Part shown: positions 14,024 through 21,569 of the stretch, piece by piece
How positions within the stretch are numbered: the first letter of the stretch is position 1
How the letters are laid out: each line of letters begins with the position of its first letter
DNA from: a virus
DNA: 59,426 nucleotides
Virus record (IMG/VR): IMGVR_UViG_3300046542_000282
Coordinates: 1 to 59,426 of that record
Strand: one strand, 5' to 3'
The notes under the pieces: model-generated
What the model was told of the DNA's origin: nothing
Seen by the model: only the letters and a program-made list of their open reading frames with translations
Databases searched by the model: none
Program-made: the position numbers and the translations under genes

Positions 14024-14190
14024 TGCTCAACCTCCCGAGGTGCGTTGAGATGTGCGTGCAGGCGCGAAAGCGTGGGCCAGAAGCTAGGGTCAACGATCTT
14101 CTTCAGCTCCTCCAAGAGCCGCTCCCGCTCTTCCTCCGTCAGGTACACGCAGTACCGATGCTGCGTGCTGGTCTTCCGGTACGCCCTCAC
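14020..14190 (-). CDS. Hypothetical basic helical protein, 56 aa
   Basis: The GTG start at 14190 overlaps the upstream stop. The centre, YLTEEERERLLEELKKIV, is a strong amphipathic helix, possibly a small regulatory or DNA-binding protein. No family recognised. Confidence 0.6.
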   Translation of the reverse strand: MRAYRKTSTQHRYCVYLTEEERERLLEELKKIVDPSFWPTLSRLHAHLNAPREVEQ

Positions 14191-14324
14191 CCCTCCTCCA
14201 CCTCCCGCATGAACTCCTCCGTGAGCCAGGACCACGAGGCGTACACGCATCGCGGCTTGTCGAAGTCGACGGGGATCGGGTCGGGGGTGGCGCGGACGAC
14301 GCGCGTGTTGGGCTCTTGGATCAC
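14187..14324 (-). CDS. Hypothetical protein, 45 aa
   Basis: The GTG start at 14324 is coupled to the upstream stop and follows GGAGG. Short, with a C-terminal acidic helix. No family recognised. Confidence 0.55.
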   Translation of the reverse strand: MIQEPNTRVVRATPDPIPVDFDKPRCVYASWSWLTEEFMREVEEG

Positions 14325-14608
14325 TCGACGTCCTCCCATGTCGTCGTCGCCTTCTGAATCTTCCCGCCTATGACGCCGTTCAGGTTCCCTCCGTAGGCGT
14401 CGACAGTGTGACACGTGAGCTGCCCACGCGCGGCGCCGATGGAGTTGTACGGGCCGTACGTGTAAGAGTGCTCTGGGCCGTCCCAGCAAAAGCGCGGGTT
14501 GCCGGGGCCGGTCACTCCGCGCTGCCAGTCAGGGTTGTCCCTGCGCTCGCGCCGGACGACTACCACGCGGTACACCCCTTGGTCGTCGCCGACCATGCGC
14601 CGGGCCAT
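14321..14608 (-). CDS. Hypothetical protein, 95 aa
   Basis: Starts at ATG 14608, overlapping the upstream stop as TGATG. Contains a Tyr/Gly-rich stretch (YTYGPYNSIGAARGQL) typical of a compact phage-conserved small protein. No function recognised. Confidence 0.7.
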   Translation of the reverse strand: MARRMVGDDQGVYRVVVVRRERRDNPDWQRGVTGPGNPRFCWDGPEHSYTYGPYNSIGAARGQLTCHTVDAYGGNLNGVIGGKIQKATTTWEDVE

Positions 14609-14826
14609 CAGTCGTCATCCTCTTCGTACGTGCTGCCGAACGAGAGGTCGCCCTGATACGCGCCCGTGACGTAGTGGACTGCGTGGGTCTCCACTGCCCT
14701 CACGCCAGGGTCCGACTGGAGCGTATCGACGAGCGCCCGGGGGTCGTCGGTGTACTCGTCCTCTCCGTCCTCGTCGCCCTTGCGGTACACGGTGACGCAG
14801 TAGGTTCCACCGTCGAATATGCCCAT
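14608..14826 (-). CDS. Hypothetical acidic protein, 72 aa
   Basis: Starts at ATG 14826, behind GGGAGG and overlapping the upstream stop. Acidic, with an Asp/Glu-rich tail. No family recognised. Confidence 0.65.
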   Translation of the reverse strand: MGIFDGGTYCVTVYRKGDEDGEDEYTDDPRALVDTLQSDPGVRAVETHAVHYVTGAYQGDLSFGSTYEEDDD

Positions 14827-15131
14827 CAGGTCACCTCCCGCCACTCGGTCACCGTGATCTCGTACGACTCCATCTCGACGGCCGTGACGATGTCCTCGTC
14901 GTCCCAGAGGTCGGTTCCGTCCTGACACTCCGTGAGTCCTTGTTGGTAGTCGACGACGTAGACCTTGCCGTCGTCCGGAGCCCGGAACAGGACTTCGTGC
15001 CACGACACCCACCGTCGGGTGTCCGTCTGCCGTTCGCGGAGGATCTCCGCTTCCTTGCCCGGCTCTGCGTCCCACTCGTAGGGGACGCCCATCTCTTCGA
15101 GCTGCTCTCGGGTGAACGTACGGTCTGCCAC
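14826..15131 (-). CDS. Hypothetical protein, 101 aa
   Basis: Starts with GTG 15131 after GAGGGG. An N-terminal FTREQLEEMGVPYEW helix is followed by a beta-rich region (KVYVVDYQQG). No family recognised. Confidence 0.7.
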   Translation of the reverse strand: MADRTFTREQLEEMGVPYEWDAEPGKEAEILRERQTDTRRWVSWHEVLFRAPDDGKVYVVDYQQGLTECQDGTDLWDDEDIVTAVEMESYEITVTEWREVT

Positions 15132-15328
15132 TACTTCCCCTCTCTCTGCAGCACACTCACGAACGCACCCCGCGCGAGCGCTACCCCTGCGGCCTCCCAG
15201 TACTTCGAGAAGTCGCGTCGGCTCGTCGCTGCGGGGCGGATGTAGATCAGGTCTCCGGGGCCGGCGTCACGGACGTCACCCAGTGCGGGCGCGTTGGCGT
15301 CGTCGATGACGAGGACGGCGCCGCTCAT
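15131..15328 (-). CDS. Hypothetical protein, 65 aa
   Basis: Starts at ATG 15328, overlapping the upstream stop (ATGA). Mixed alpha/beta, with DLIYIRPAATSRRDF in the centre. No family recognised. Confidence 0.65.
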   Translation of the reverse strand: MSGAVLVIDDANAPALGDVRDAGPGDLIYIRPAATSRRDFSKYWEAAGVALARGAFVSVLQREGK

Positions 15329-15480
15329 GCGTCTTCCAGGTCCCCGAGCAACTCGCGTGCCCGGTCCTCTTCGGCAGTCGTCCCGTACGTGATCGTGTGC
15401 CGGAGCCCCACTCGGATCGTCTCCACCTCCGCGGGCGTCAGCTCCACGGCCACCGATATCGGCTGCACTACTTTGGCCAT
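15325..15480 (-). CDS. Hypothetical protein, 51 aa
   Basis: Starts at ATG 15480 with GAGGAGAGG upstream. The centre, LTPAEVETIRVGLRHTI, and acidic tail suggest a small helical protein. First gene of the run ending at 13498. Confidence 0.65.
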   Translation of the reverse strand: MAKVVQPISVAVELTPAEVETIRVGLRHTITYGTTAEEDRARELLGDLEDA

Positions 15481-15511
15481 TGCCTCTCCTCTCGTGTCCT
15501 CCTACGCCGAA

Positions 15512-15540
15512 AGCCCCCGGGACCGAAGTCACCGGGGGCT
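15512..15540 (-). terminator. Hairpin downstream of phiSA1p31-like gene
   Basis: AGCCCCCGG pairs with CCGGGGGCT around a short loop. A similar unit is at 22121-22149. It follows the stop at 15554. Confidence 0.75.
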
Positions 15541-15553
15541 TAGGGGTGGAGCG

Positions 15554-16075
15554 TCAGACGCGGGTGAGGGGGCCGTAGCTGCGGACGACGGCCGCGAGAG
15601 TCTCGTCCCACTCTTCGACGGACCGACGGGTGTAAGTGCCTCGCACCTCCCCGCCCACGAACTTGAACTTCCACACATCGTTGTCGGTGTCGCGGTATCC
15701 GGCCGTCAGGTCGTATGTGATGCCGTCATGGGTGTGGGTGCTGGCTGGCGCGGCCTCGACGAGGCTCAGATACGACTCGTTGCTCTGGTAGTCGACGCCG
15801 TCCTTCGTGATGGCGTACCAGATGTGCGCGGGGCCGCGGAACGGTCCGCCCGTTACGGCGTACCGCACGCTGCCGCTGCGGACTTCGTCCCCGACCGTGA
15901 ACTTCGCGGCCGGCGAGAGAGCCTCCCCGATCACCAGCGTGTGACGCTCGCTCCCCTCCTCCTTCAACAGGTAGGTATCGCGGCCCGAGTTGTGCTCGAA
16001 CGGGCCGAACGCGACTTCCCCCGCGCCGAACGTGCGGTGCGCCACCTTGTCGCCAACCTTGAACGTCGCTGCCAT
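15554..16075 (-). CDS. phiSA1p31-like protein, 173 aa
   Basis: Starts at ATG 16075 behind GGAGGAGAG. The N-terminal half has two FKVGDKVAHR / FTVGDEVRSG type SH3-like modules. The C-terminus has the phiSA1p31-type block DGITYDLTAGYRDTDNDVW followed by a Leu-rich end and SYGPLTRV. The neighbour at 16150-16896 has the same C-terminal block. The family is known in Streptomyces phages without a proven function. Confidence 0.75.
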   Translation of the reverse strand: MAATFKVGDKVAHRTFGAGEVAFGPFEHNSGRDTYLLKEEGSERHTLVIGEALSPAAKFTVGDEVRSGSVRYAVTGGPFRGPAHIWYAITKDGVDYQSNESYLSLVEAAPASTHTHDGITYDLTAGYRDTDNDVWKFKFVGGEVRGTYTRRSVEEWDETLAAVVRSYGPLTRV

Positions 16076-16105
16076 GCTCTCTCCTCCGTGAGTGTTTCGT
16101 GCGAA

Positions 16106-16132
16106 GCCCCCGGATCGTCGATGTCCGGGGGC
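16106..16132 (-). terminator. Hairpin between phiSA1p31-like paralogues
   Basis: GCCCCCGGA pairs with TCCGGGGGC around a 9-base loop, after the stop at 16150. Confidence 0.75.
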
Positions 16133-16149
16133 CGCTGGTGGGTGGTTGG

Positions 16150-16896
16150 TCAGACGCGGGTGAGTGGGCCGCACTCGTCGGCGACCTCGGCCAGGGTGCT
16201 GTGATGCACCTCGATCGGTCCAGCAGTCCACCGACCATGGACGGCGCCGTCAGACATGCGCTGGAATCGCCAGACGTCGCCGTCACGGTCGCGGTACTTC
16301 GCCGACAGGTCGTAGGTCACACCGTTGTGGGCGTGGGTGTCCTCGTCGGTGACGCGCTCGACCGCACCGCAATGCCACCGACCGTTCAGTGCTCCGTGGT
16401 GGCCACGTCCGTCACCGAACTCGACGAGGTACGGCAGCGAATGACCTTCGCCGCGCAGCTCCTTCACTGTGCCGATAAGGCCGTTGAACCGATTACGCCC
16501 GCCTCCGTCGTCGTCCGTGACACGGACCCGGTCGCCGACCTTGATGGGCTCGGGCTCGACAACCTTCGTCAAGTACTGCGCGCTGTGGGACGAGTGCTTC
16601 CCGTCCTCACCCTCCACAACCCAGTAACCGAAGTCGTGGGAGCGCGAGTTGAACGGACCAGCGACGAGCTTGCCCGAGTGGCCGATGTTAGGCATCACCT
16701 TGTCGCCGATGGCGAAGGCGGGCGGCTCGGGGACGGCGGACAGGGTGCCCGCCACGAGGGGCGTCTCCGTGCCGCTGGCCAGCCGGACCACGTATCGCGT
16801 CCGGCTGAAGGTGTCGCGGAAGGGCCCGTAGGTGACCTCCGCCTCCCCATGTGCGTCGTGCCGAACCTTCTGCCCTACCTCGAACGTCTCCGTCAC
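16150..16896 (-). CDS. phiSA1p31-like protein, larger paralogue, 248 aa
   Basis: The GTG start at 16896 overlaps the upstream stop. Three successive VGQKV / IGDKV / VGDRVRV modules look like KOW/SH3 barrels; a phiSA1p31-type C-terminal block (NGVTYDLSAKYRDRDGDVW ... ECGPLTRV) follows. Compared with its 173-aa neighbour it carries one extra module, consistent with module gain or loss after duplication. Confidence 0.75.
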   Translation of the reverse strand: MTETFEVGQKVRHDAHGEAEVTYGPFRDTFSRTRYVVRLASGTETPLVAGTLSAVPEPPAFAIGDKVMPNIGHSGKLVAGPFNSRSHDFGYWVVEGEDGKHSSHSAQYLTKVVEPEPIKVGDRVRVTDDDGGGRNRFNGLIGTVKELRGEGHSLPYLVEFGDGRGHHGALNGRWHCGAVERVTDEDTHAHNGVTYDLSAKYRDRDGDVWRFQRMSDGAVHGRWTAGPIEVHHSTLAEVADECGPLTRV

Positions 16897-17162
16897 TGGC
16901 TCTCCCCCTCAGCGATGACGACCATGCGGTCCGCGGCGACGGTCTGCACCGCGAGTGTCTTGCGTCCGATGAACCCGGAGTCACGCCCCGTCGGCTTCAC
17001 CTTGACCAGCGGGACGACAATGCCCGCGGACTTGCTGCTCTGCAGCTCAAGGACGACGGCCTCCGACAAGCGGACTACATTTCCCTGACGCGACGAGTAC
17101 GAGACAACGACCCCGGGCTTGATCTCCGCGCCCGTGTAGTCGGTTAGACGTGCCTTACCCAT
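16893..17162 (-). CDS. Hypothetical beta-rich protein, 89 aa
   Basis: Starts at ATG 17162 after GAGGAGAG; the longer upstream frame would lie inside the methyltransferase. Contains IKPGVVVSYSSRQGNVVRL, again an SH3/KOW-like pattern. It overlaps the methyltransferase beta stop by eight bases. Confidence 0.65.
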   Translation of the reverse strand: MGKARLTDYTGAEIKPGVVVSYSSRQGNVVRLSEAVVLELQSSKSAGIVVPLVKVKPTGRDSGFIGRKTLAVQTVAADRMVVIAEGESQ

Positions 17163-17820
17163 TGCTCTCCTCTGTGTGTGCCTTGTGCATTTCCTCCCGC
17201 AGAAACCGGAAGGCATGGTGTGCCTGCTGCGGACAGACGCCGTTGCCGATGCGTCCGATCTGCTCCTCGCGCGTCAGGTCGGGGACGTCAGTGACCCACC
17301 CGTCGGGGAGGCCCATCAGCCACTCGCAGAACTTCGGAGCGAGCTTCACGCCTCCTCGCGGACCGCGCATGATGGGAACGGGCGCCGGAGTGCCCATGAA
17401 GATCTCCCACCGGTACACCGCGCGGGCGAACTCGCCCCACCACTCAGCCGGCGAGTGCGGTCCGTCGTCGGGGTGTTCGGCGTCAGGGTCGACGTTCAGG
17501 AGGAAACAGACCTCGTCCTCCAGCGTCGGCCCGTGGCCTCCCGCTTTTCGCTTGTCGGGGTGCTGAGCGGAACCGTTGGACGCCAGGTTCGCCGTCGGCG
17601 TCTTGAACAGCTTCTCCGCCTTCTCCCGCGGGAAGAGACGGGCAATCGCCGTCACCAGGTCGTCTCCGCCCGACCCCTTGCGGGTCCGCTTGGCGTAGTC
17701 AGGGCCTCGTGTCGCGTCACTTACCGTCGGGGACGGAAGGTGTGGCAACGCAGAACCAGCGGTCGCGATGGTGCGGAGCCCCGATGTCGGAAGCTCGAAG
17801 AGACGTCCACGCCGCGTCAT
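17155..17820 (-). CDS. C5 cytosine methyltransferase, C-terminal (beta) part
   Basis: From LPSPTVSDATRGPD onward this frame carries the target-recognition region and motifs IX/X (TREEQIGRIGNGVCPQQA), which complete a C5 DNA methyltransferase. The catalytic half lies in the overlapping frame at 17717-18220. ATG 17820 is the only upstream start and its ribosome site (GAGATCGGG) is weak. It could be a separate beta subunit, as in M.AquI, or be reached by a +1 shift near 17728-17731, where GTC CCC GAC offers CCC-G slippage. A plain frameshift mutation is the third possibility. Confidence 0.75.
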   Translation of the reverse strand: MTRRGRLFELPTSGLRTIATAGSALPHLPSPTVSDATRGPDYAKRTRKGSGGDDLVTAIARLFPREKAEKLFKTPTANLASNGSAQHPDKRKAGGHGPTLEDEVCFLLNVDPDAEHPDDGPHSPAEWWGEFARAVYRWEIFMGTPAPVPIMRGPRGGVKLAPKFCEWLMGLPDGWVTDVPDLTREEQIGRIGNGVCPQQAHHAFRFLREEMHKAHTEESNG

Positions 17821-18220
17821 ACCCGATCTCGTGAAGCGATGCGAGGACCGATTCGAGCCCCCGATTTCGGAGTGCTCCGACGTTCTCCAGGTATACGTGT
17901 CTCGGTCGAAGGATCCGTATTCCTTCAGCGATGTTGAACCAGATCCCGCTGCGCTCACCCTTGATCCCCTCCCGGCGTCCCGCGTTGCTGATGTCCTGGC
18001 AGGGGAACCCCGCCGTGATGGTGTCGATGCCCTCGTTGAGCAGTGCGCCCCAGTTCTGAGACCGGACGTCGCCGATGTTCGGGGCGTCGGGGAAGCGGTG
18101 CGCCATGACTCGGCAGGCAGCTCCGTGGACTTCCGCGACGACGGTGACCTTGTCGCCCGTCAGGGCTTCAACCGCGATTCCCAGTCCGCCGTAACCGGCG
18201 CAGAGTTCGAGGATCGGCAT
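17717..18220 (-). CDS. C5 cytosine methyltransferase, catalytic (alpha) part, 167 aa
   Basis: Starts at ATG 18220 after AAGGAGA. Motif I (LELCAGYGGLGIA, SAM binding), motif IV with the catalytic Cys (GFPCQDIS), motif VI (ENVG) and motif VIII (HHRDRWF) are all present and spaced normally. The frame stops at 17717, before the target-recognition domain, which continues in another frame. Together the parts give about 350 residues, the family norm. The enzyme would methylate phage DNA to resist host restriction. Confidence 0.85.
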   Translation of the reverse strand: MPILELCAGYGGLGIAVEALTGDKVTVVAEVHGAACRVMAHRFPDAPNIGDVRSQNWGALLNEGIDTITAGFPCQDISNAGRREGIKGERSGIWFNIAEGIRILRPRHVYLENVGALRNRGLESVLASLHEIGYDAAWTSLRASDIGAPHHRDRWFCVATPSVPDGK

Positions 18221-18258
18221 GGGGCATCTGTCTCCTTGTGTGCGTAGAATCGTGGGAA

Positions 18259-18297
18259 CGCCCGCCCCTCCCGATCGCAATTCGGGAGGAGCGGGCG
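18259..18297 (-). terminator. Strong hairpin after the directionality-factor gene
   Basis: A long stem (CGCCCGC then CCTCCCGA against TCGGGAGG then GCGGGCG, with single-base bulges) just downstream of the stop at 18323. Confidence 0.8.
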
Positions 18298-18322
18298 ATG
18301 TGCTTCAGGTGGTGCGTGAGTG

Positions 18323-19093
18323 CTACGCGGCCTTCGGTAGGTCCGCAGTACCCGCAGCCTCGTAGGCGCCGAAGATCTTGATGACGGGCTTGTTGTAGCT
18401 CACGGTCTCGCCGGCGCGCGGACCCTTCTGCGGGACGTAGCTGACGTTCTCGATCGTCAGTGAGGCGCGCACCTGCTTGCCCTTGACGTCGCCGTCACCC
18501 GCGTTGCCGTACTCGTCGAGCGACCGGAAGAGCGGGGCCAGGGCCTCGACGAGCTTCCAGGAGCCCGAGTTGAACCGGAACTTGCCCAGCTCCGGGTCGT
18601 CGAGGAGACGGAACTCCACGTCGACCGACGGCTTCGGGCCGCGCATCTGCTTGGCCTTGAGCTTCCGCTCGGCGATCAGGGACGGGCAGCCACACGACTG
18701 GCCCTTGTCCTCGTCCGGCGAGAGGTACGTGAAGCCGTCGCAGTGGTGCGTCATGCCCGCACCGGGAACGAACTGCTTAAACGATGCGTCCACGCCGTCC
18801 GGCTCGATGACGATCTGGACCGTCGCAGCGTCGGTGAGGATCTGGAGGTTGTCCTCCTTGTCCGTCTCCCACGACTCGACTTCGCCACCCAGGAGCGACG
18901 CGATCTTGTCGGCGACGCTCGGGTCTCCGGTTGTCACGCGCCATTCGTTCAGCGACTCCGGGGTCTCCTTCGTGCCCAGCTTGATCAGGCGCCCGGAGCG
19001 GAAGCGGCCGACGATGTCATCGGAGAACTTCGGTCGCTCACGGGGAGCGGCGTCCGGGTCGGCGTCCCAGATGCTTCGCAGGTTGTTCGCCAT
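18323..19093 (-). CDS. Recombination directionality factor candidate (phiC31 gp3-like), 256 aa
   Basis: The N-terminus (LRSIWDADPDA ... RPKFSDDIVGRFRSG), a central Cys-containing section with CGCPSLIAERK, and the LLDDPELGKFRFNSGSW block match, from memory, the gp3-like proteins of Streptomyces phages, which switch a serine integrase from integration to excision. This genome also has such an integrase. It sits alone behind its own GTCACA-17-CATAAC promoter and before a strong terminator, so it can be dosed independently. ATG 19093 follows GAAAGG. A single-stranded-DNA-binding role is the alternative. Confidence 0.65.
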   Translation of the reverse strand: MANNLRSIWDADPDAAPRERPKFSDDIVGRFRSGRLIKLGTKETPESLNEWRVTTGDPSVADKIASLLGGEVESWETDKEDNLQILTDAATVQIVIEPDGVDASFKQFVPGAGMTHHCDGFTYLSPDEDKGQSCGCPSLIAERKLKAKQMRGPKPSVDVEFRLLDDPELGKFRFNSGSWKLVEALAPLFRSLDEYGNAGDGDVKGKQVRASLTIENVSYVPQKGPRAGETVSYNKPVIKIFGAYEAAGTADLPKAA

Positions 19094-19155
19094 ATGTGAG
19101 TGCCTTTCGCAGGTCTGTGTGCGTGTCGTGTGCGGCCTCTCGGCCTTACACATGA

Positions 19156-19184
19156 GTTATGGGGCGCGGGCCCCTCGATGTGAC
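19156..19184 (-). promoter_or_regulatory. Leftward promoter candidate, GTCACA-17-CATAAC family
   Basis: GTCACA, 17 bp ending GCGCCC, then CATAAC, followed by TGTGTAAG as at 25078. It lies 63 bases upstream of the directionality-factor start and drives it alone. Confidence 0.7.
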
Positions 19185-19193
19185 GCGCGACTT

Positions 19194-19937
19194 TCAGCGG
19201 ATCTGGCGCCCGGAAGCGAGCTGCCACACTGTCCCGCCGTCGTCCTCTGTCCCGACCTGCTCCAGACGCGGAGCGTCAGTCGTTTCGCGCGACTCGTCCT
19301 CGGAAATGTCGTCGAACTCCCCGCGCGCTGCACGACGTTGGACGCTGGCGACGAACGGACGCTTCTCCCGCTCCGCGTCCCACAGCTCGTACATCGAGTC
19401 GTATACGCGCTTCAGGAACCGTTCAGCGCAGTCAGGCTCCCCGTCGCGGCACGAGTAGTGGACGCCCTTGACCTCGTCGGCGAAGGAGCGCAGACGCGCG
19501 TTCTCCCTGCGCTCCCAAACGAGCTGCGACTCAGCTGTCTCGTGCCCCGAGCGCCAACGAGAGACCTCCCGCTCCTTCCGCTCCAGCGCCTCCATACCGA
19601 AGTTGGCCTCGTCCGCGGCACGCCGGCGGGCGGAGAGCCAGGCGGAGCGGTAGCGGTTCAGGTCCCGCAGCGCGTCGCTCCACATGTTGCGGGTGAACCG
19701 CAGGTCGCTGTCCGCGTAGCTACGGTTCCGCTTCGCCCGACGTCGCGCCGACCTCCACGCAGCCTTGTAGCGGTTGCGTTCCGCCAGTACGACGCACGTG
19801 GCGTCAGTGTGGTCAGCCAGCCGACACGCCTCGTCGTTCAGCTCCTTCAGCGCGTCCTCCGCGTCGACGAGGGACTCCGCCAACTCCCACGCGCTCTGGT
19901 GGTAGTAGGTCTCGATCCGCTCGTCACGCGACGCCAT
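19194..19937 (-). CDS. Coiled-coil protein, 247 aa
   Basis: Starts at ATG 19937 behind GGAGG. Highly charged and helical over most of its length, with repeated RYRSAWLSARRRA-type segments that look like an internal duplication (residues about 53-70 and 93-110). A conserved-looking YSCRDGEPDC segment lies near 165. No enzymatic motif. It may be a structural or scaffold-like early protein; function unknown. Confidence 0.7.
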   Translation of the reverse strand: MASRDERIETYYHQSAWELAESLVDAEDALKELNDEACRLADHTDATCVVLAERNRYKAAWRSARRRAKRNRSYADSDLRFTRNMWSDALRDLNRYRSAWLSARRRAADEANFGMEALERKEREVSRWRSGHETAESQLVWERRENARLRSFADEVKGVHYSCRDGEPDCAERFLKRVYDSMYELWDAEREKRPFVASVQRRAARGEFDDISEDESRETTDAPRLEQVGTEDDGGTVWQLASGRQIR

Positions 19938-20475
19938 GCGCCAACCTCCAAAGCTCTCGGTCCGTCGATGTCACGCGCCTGTCGCGCTGCAGGAGCCACC
20001 ACAGATCTCCGGGCGTGACGTCGCCCGGGAGTCGCCCGTCGTCGAAGAGATGCACGCCCGCACGGAGGTACGCCTCGTCGACGAGCTGACTGCAAATCAG
20101 ATGGTCCGTGGAGGCGACGAAGTCACGCACCCACCGCGGACGGATCCGGTAGTGCGCCAGGGCGATGGAGGAGTAGTCGAGGAAGCTGTACGGCGTCCCG
20201 ACGAGGCCGATCGCGTACTCGGAGATGAACATCCGCTGTACCTCCGTCAGCGGGATCCGCCCCGTCGACCAGATGTACGGCTCGCTTGCGTCCTCCAGGC
20301 GGATCATCTCCGCTCCGCCCGGCATGGCCTGGACGATGTACCCGTTGCCGACGTACACGAAGGCGTGCTGTACCGGAGCGCCGTCGCCCACGAGGTGCTG
20401 GCCGGCGGAGATGAAGGCGCCCGTGATTCCGTGGATACGAGTAAGGGCGAAGTCTCCGGGTTGGGGTGTCGTCAC
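19924..20475 (-). CDS. Permuted papain-like (YiiX/NlpC-P60 clan) protein, 183 aa
   Basis: Starts at GTG 20475 behind GGAGGAG. The order of catalytic residues is permuted: a His in PVQHAFVYVGNG (near residue 36) comes before the Cys in LICSQLVDEAYLRAG (near 136). GTPYSFLDYSSIAL lies between. This is the pattern of YiiX/LRAT-like members of the NlpC/P60 clan, which cut peptide or acyl bonds. It lacks a signal peptide, so it probably acts inside the cell. Its place in the early region argues against a simple lysin. Confidence 0.7.
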   Translation of the reverse strand: MTTPQPGDFALTRIHGITGAFISAGQHLVGDGAPVQHAFVYVGNGYIVQAMPGGAEMIRLEDASEPYIWSTGRIPLTEVQRMFISEYAIGLVGTPYSFLDYSSIALAHYRIRPRWVRDFVASTDHLICSQLVDEAYLRAGVHLFDDGRLPGDVTPGDLWWLLQRDRRVTSTDRELWRLAHGVA

Positions 20476-20690
20476 AGCTCCTCCACGGTCACAGTGATGC
20501 GGAACTCCCGCGGGTTGTCGGGGAACGGGACACACTCCTCGACGACCACGTTCAGGTAGTCGTCGCCTGCGAAGGCTGGGCGGATGCGGAGCTGCGGCCC
20601 CTCTTCCGGCGTGGTGTATCCGTCGAGCCAGCAGGCCAGCGTGCCAAGTGCCTCCGCGTGCACTACCTCCGTGCGCGAAACGTCGCTCAC
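20472..20690 (-). CDS. Hypothetical protein, 72 aa
   Basis: The GTG start at 20690 overlaps the upstream stop (GTGA) with GGGGGA before it. Ends in a beta-rich FRITVTVEEL. No family recognised. Confidence 0.6.
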   Translation of the reverse strand: MSDVSRTEVVHAEALGTLACWLDGYTTPEEGPQLRIRPAFAGDDYLNVVVEECVPFPDNPREFRITVTVEEL

Positions 20691-20860
20691 CTCGTCCCCC
20701 ACTTCGGCCCACGGAAGGTCTCGGAGACCATCGGGGCGTAGATGTGGGGGAGCTGCACCGCGACGACGTTGTGGTACGTCTGCGTCGTTGCGGCGTCCGC
20801 GTTGGGGTCGTACTTCGCGGCCCACGTCTCGAAGATCAGGGCAGCAAGGAATGGGGTCAT
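20687..20860 (-). CDS. Hypothetical protein, 57 aa
   Basis: Starts at ATG 20860 after GGAGAGGA and is coupled to the upstream stop. A hydrophobic N-terminus (FLAALIFETW) precedes a polar remainder. No family recognised. Confidence 0.6.
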   Translation of the reverse strand: MTPFLAALIFETWAAKYDPNADAATTQTYHNVVAVQLPHIYAPMVSETFRGPKWGTR

Positions 20861-21243
20861 CGGGTCCTCTCCATCTGTAGCGTGAGTCGTGCGCGCCTCC
20901 GGCGCCGCTCGGGTTCGGGCATGGAGTCGGTGAGGTAGAAGAGAGACGGCGCGCGCTCGACGATGCGCTGAAGTCGCAGCCGCTGAACGTGTCGGATGAG
21001 CATGACGACCTTCGCCCGCTCCTGCTCCAGCGCCCATCGCTGCCGCTCGTACAGCTCGTCGCGATACCGCCATCCCTCGCAGGACTTGCACGATGCTGCA
21101 CGGCCGTGCCAGGGGGTTTCGCGGAAGTCCTCTCTGTCCTTGCGGCGACGACAGAGCCCGACGCACAGGAGCGTGTTCTTGCCTCGCGGGTGGGTGCGCT
21201 CGAACTCGTTGCGGATGGCGTCGGCAAGGGTGTATGACTTCAC
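20857..21243 (-). CDS. Zinc-finger protein, 128 aa
   Basis: The GTG start at 21243 overlaps the upstream stop behind GGAGGGGG. A Cx3C (CVGLC) and a CKSC pair 24-27 residues later form a likely zinc site, as in endonuclease-VII-like or HNH-like fingers. No nuclease His is clear. The C-terminal half is a long Arg-rich helix. Probable nucleic-acid binder. Confidence 0.65.
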   Translation of the reverse strand: MKSYTLADAIRNEFERTHPRGKNTLLCVGLCRRRKDREDFRETPWHGRAASCKSCEGWRYRDELYERQRWALEQERAKVVMLIRHVQRLRLQRIVERAPSLFYLTDSMPEPERRRRRARLTLQMERTR

Positions 21244-21569
21244 CCGTCCCCCTCCAGCCACTTCGCCACCTGCAGCACGTCATAGACGCCCGCCTTCTCG
21301 TCCCACTCCAGGCCCTGTACGAGGGCGTGAGCAGCCTGAAAGACACTCGCGCGACCCATGACGTCAGAGACGGTCGGGAGGTCCGCAGAGGGCGCGCTCA
21401 GGGGCTCGTCGTCCTCCGCCAGGGGAGCGAGTGGCCCCCACCGTTCGTCAGCAAACTCACGGGAACACGGCTCGGAGTCCGTCACGACTTGTCCGCCCAT
21501 CACGACAATGCGAACCCAGTCGTCGCCGATGTCGGCCCATGTGTCGCCGCTCTTGTCGGTGTACTTCAC
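21240..21569 (-). CDS. Hypothetical protein with shared C-terminal helix, 109 aa
   Basis: Starts at GTG 21569, overlapping the upstream stop. The C-terminal segment (AGVYDVLQVAKWLEG) matches the end helices of the proteins at 4608 and 5233. The N-terminus (KYTDKSGDTWADIGDDWVRI) resembles the YDLxAxYxDxDGDVW block of the phiSA1p31-like proteins. It appears to be a mosaic of two repeated modules in this genome. Confidence 0.65.
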   Translation of the reverse strand: MKYTDKSGDTWADIGDDWVRIVVMGGQVVTDSEPCSREFADERWGPLAPLAEDDEPLSAPSADLPTVSDVMGRASVFQAAHALVQGLEWDEKAGVYDVLQVAKWLEGDG

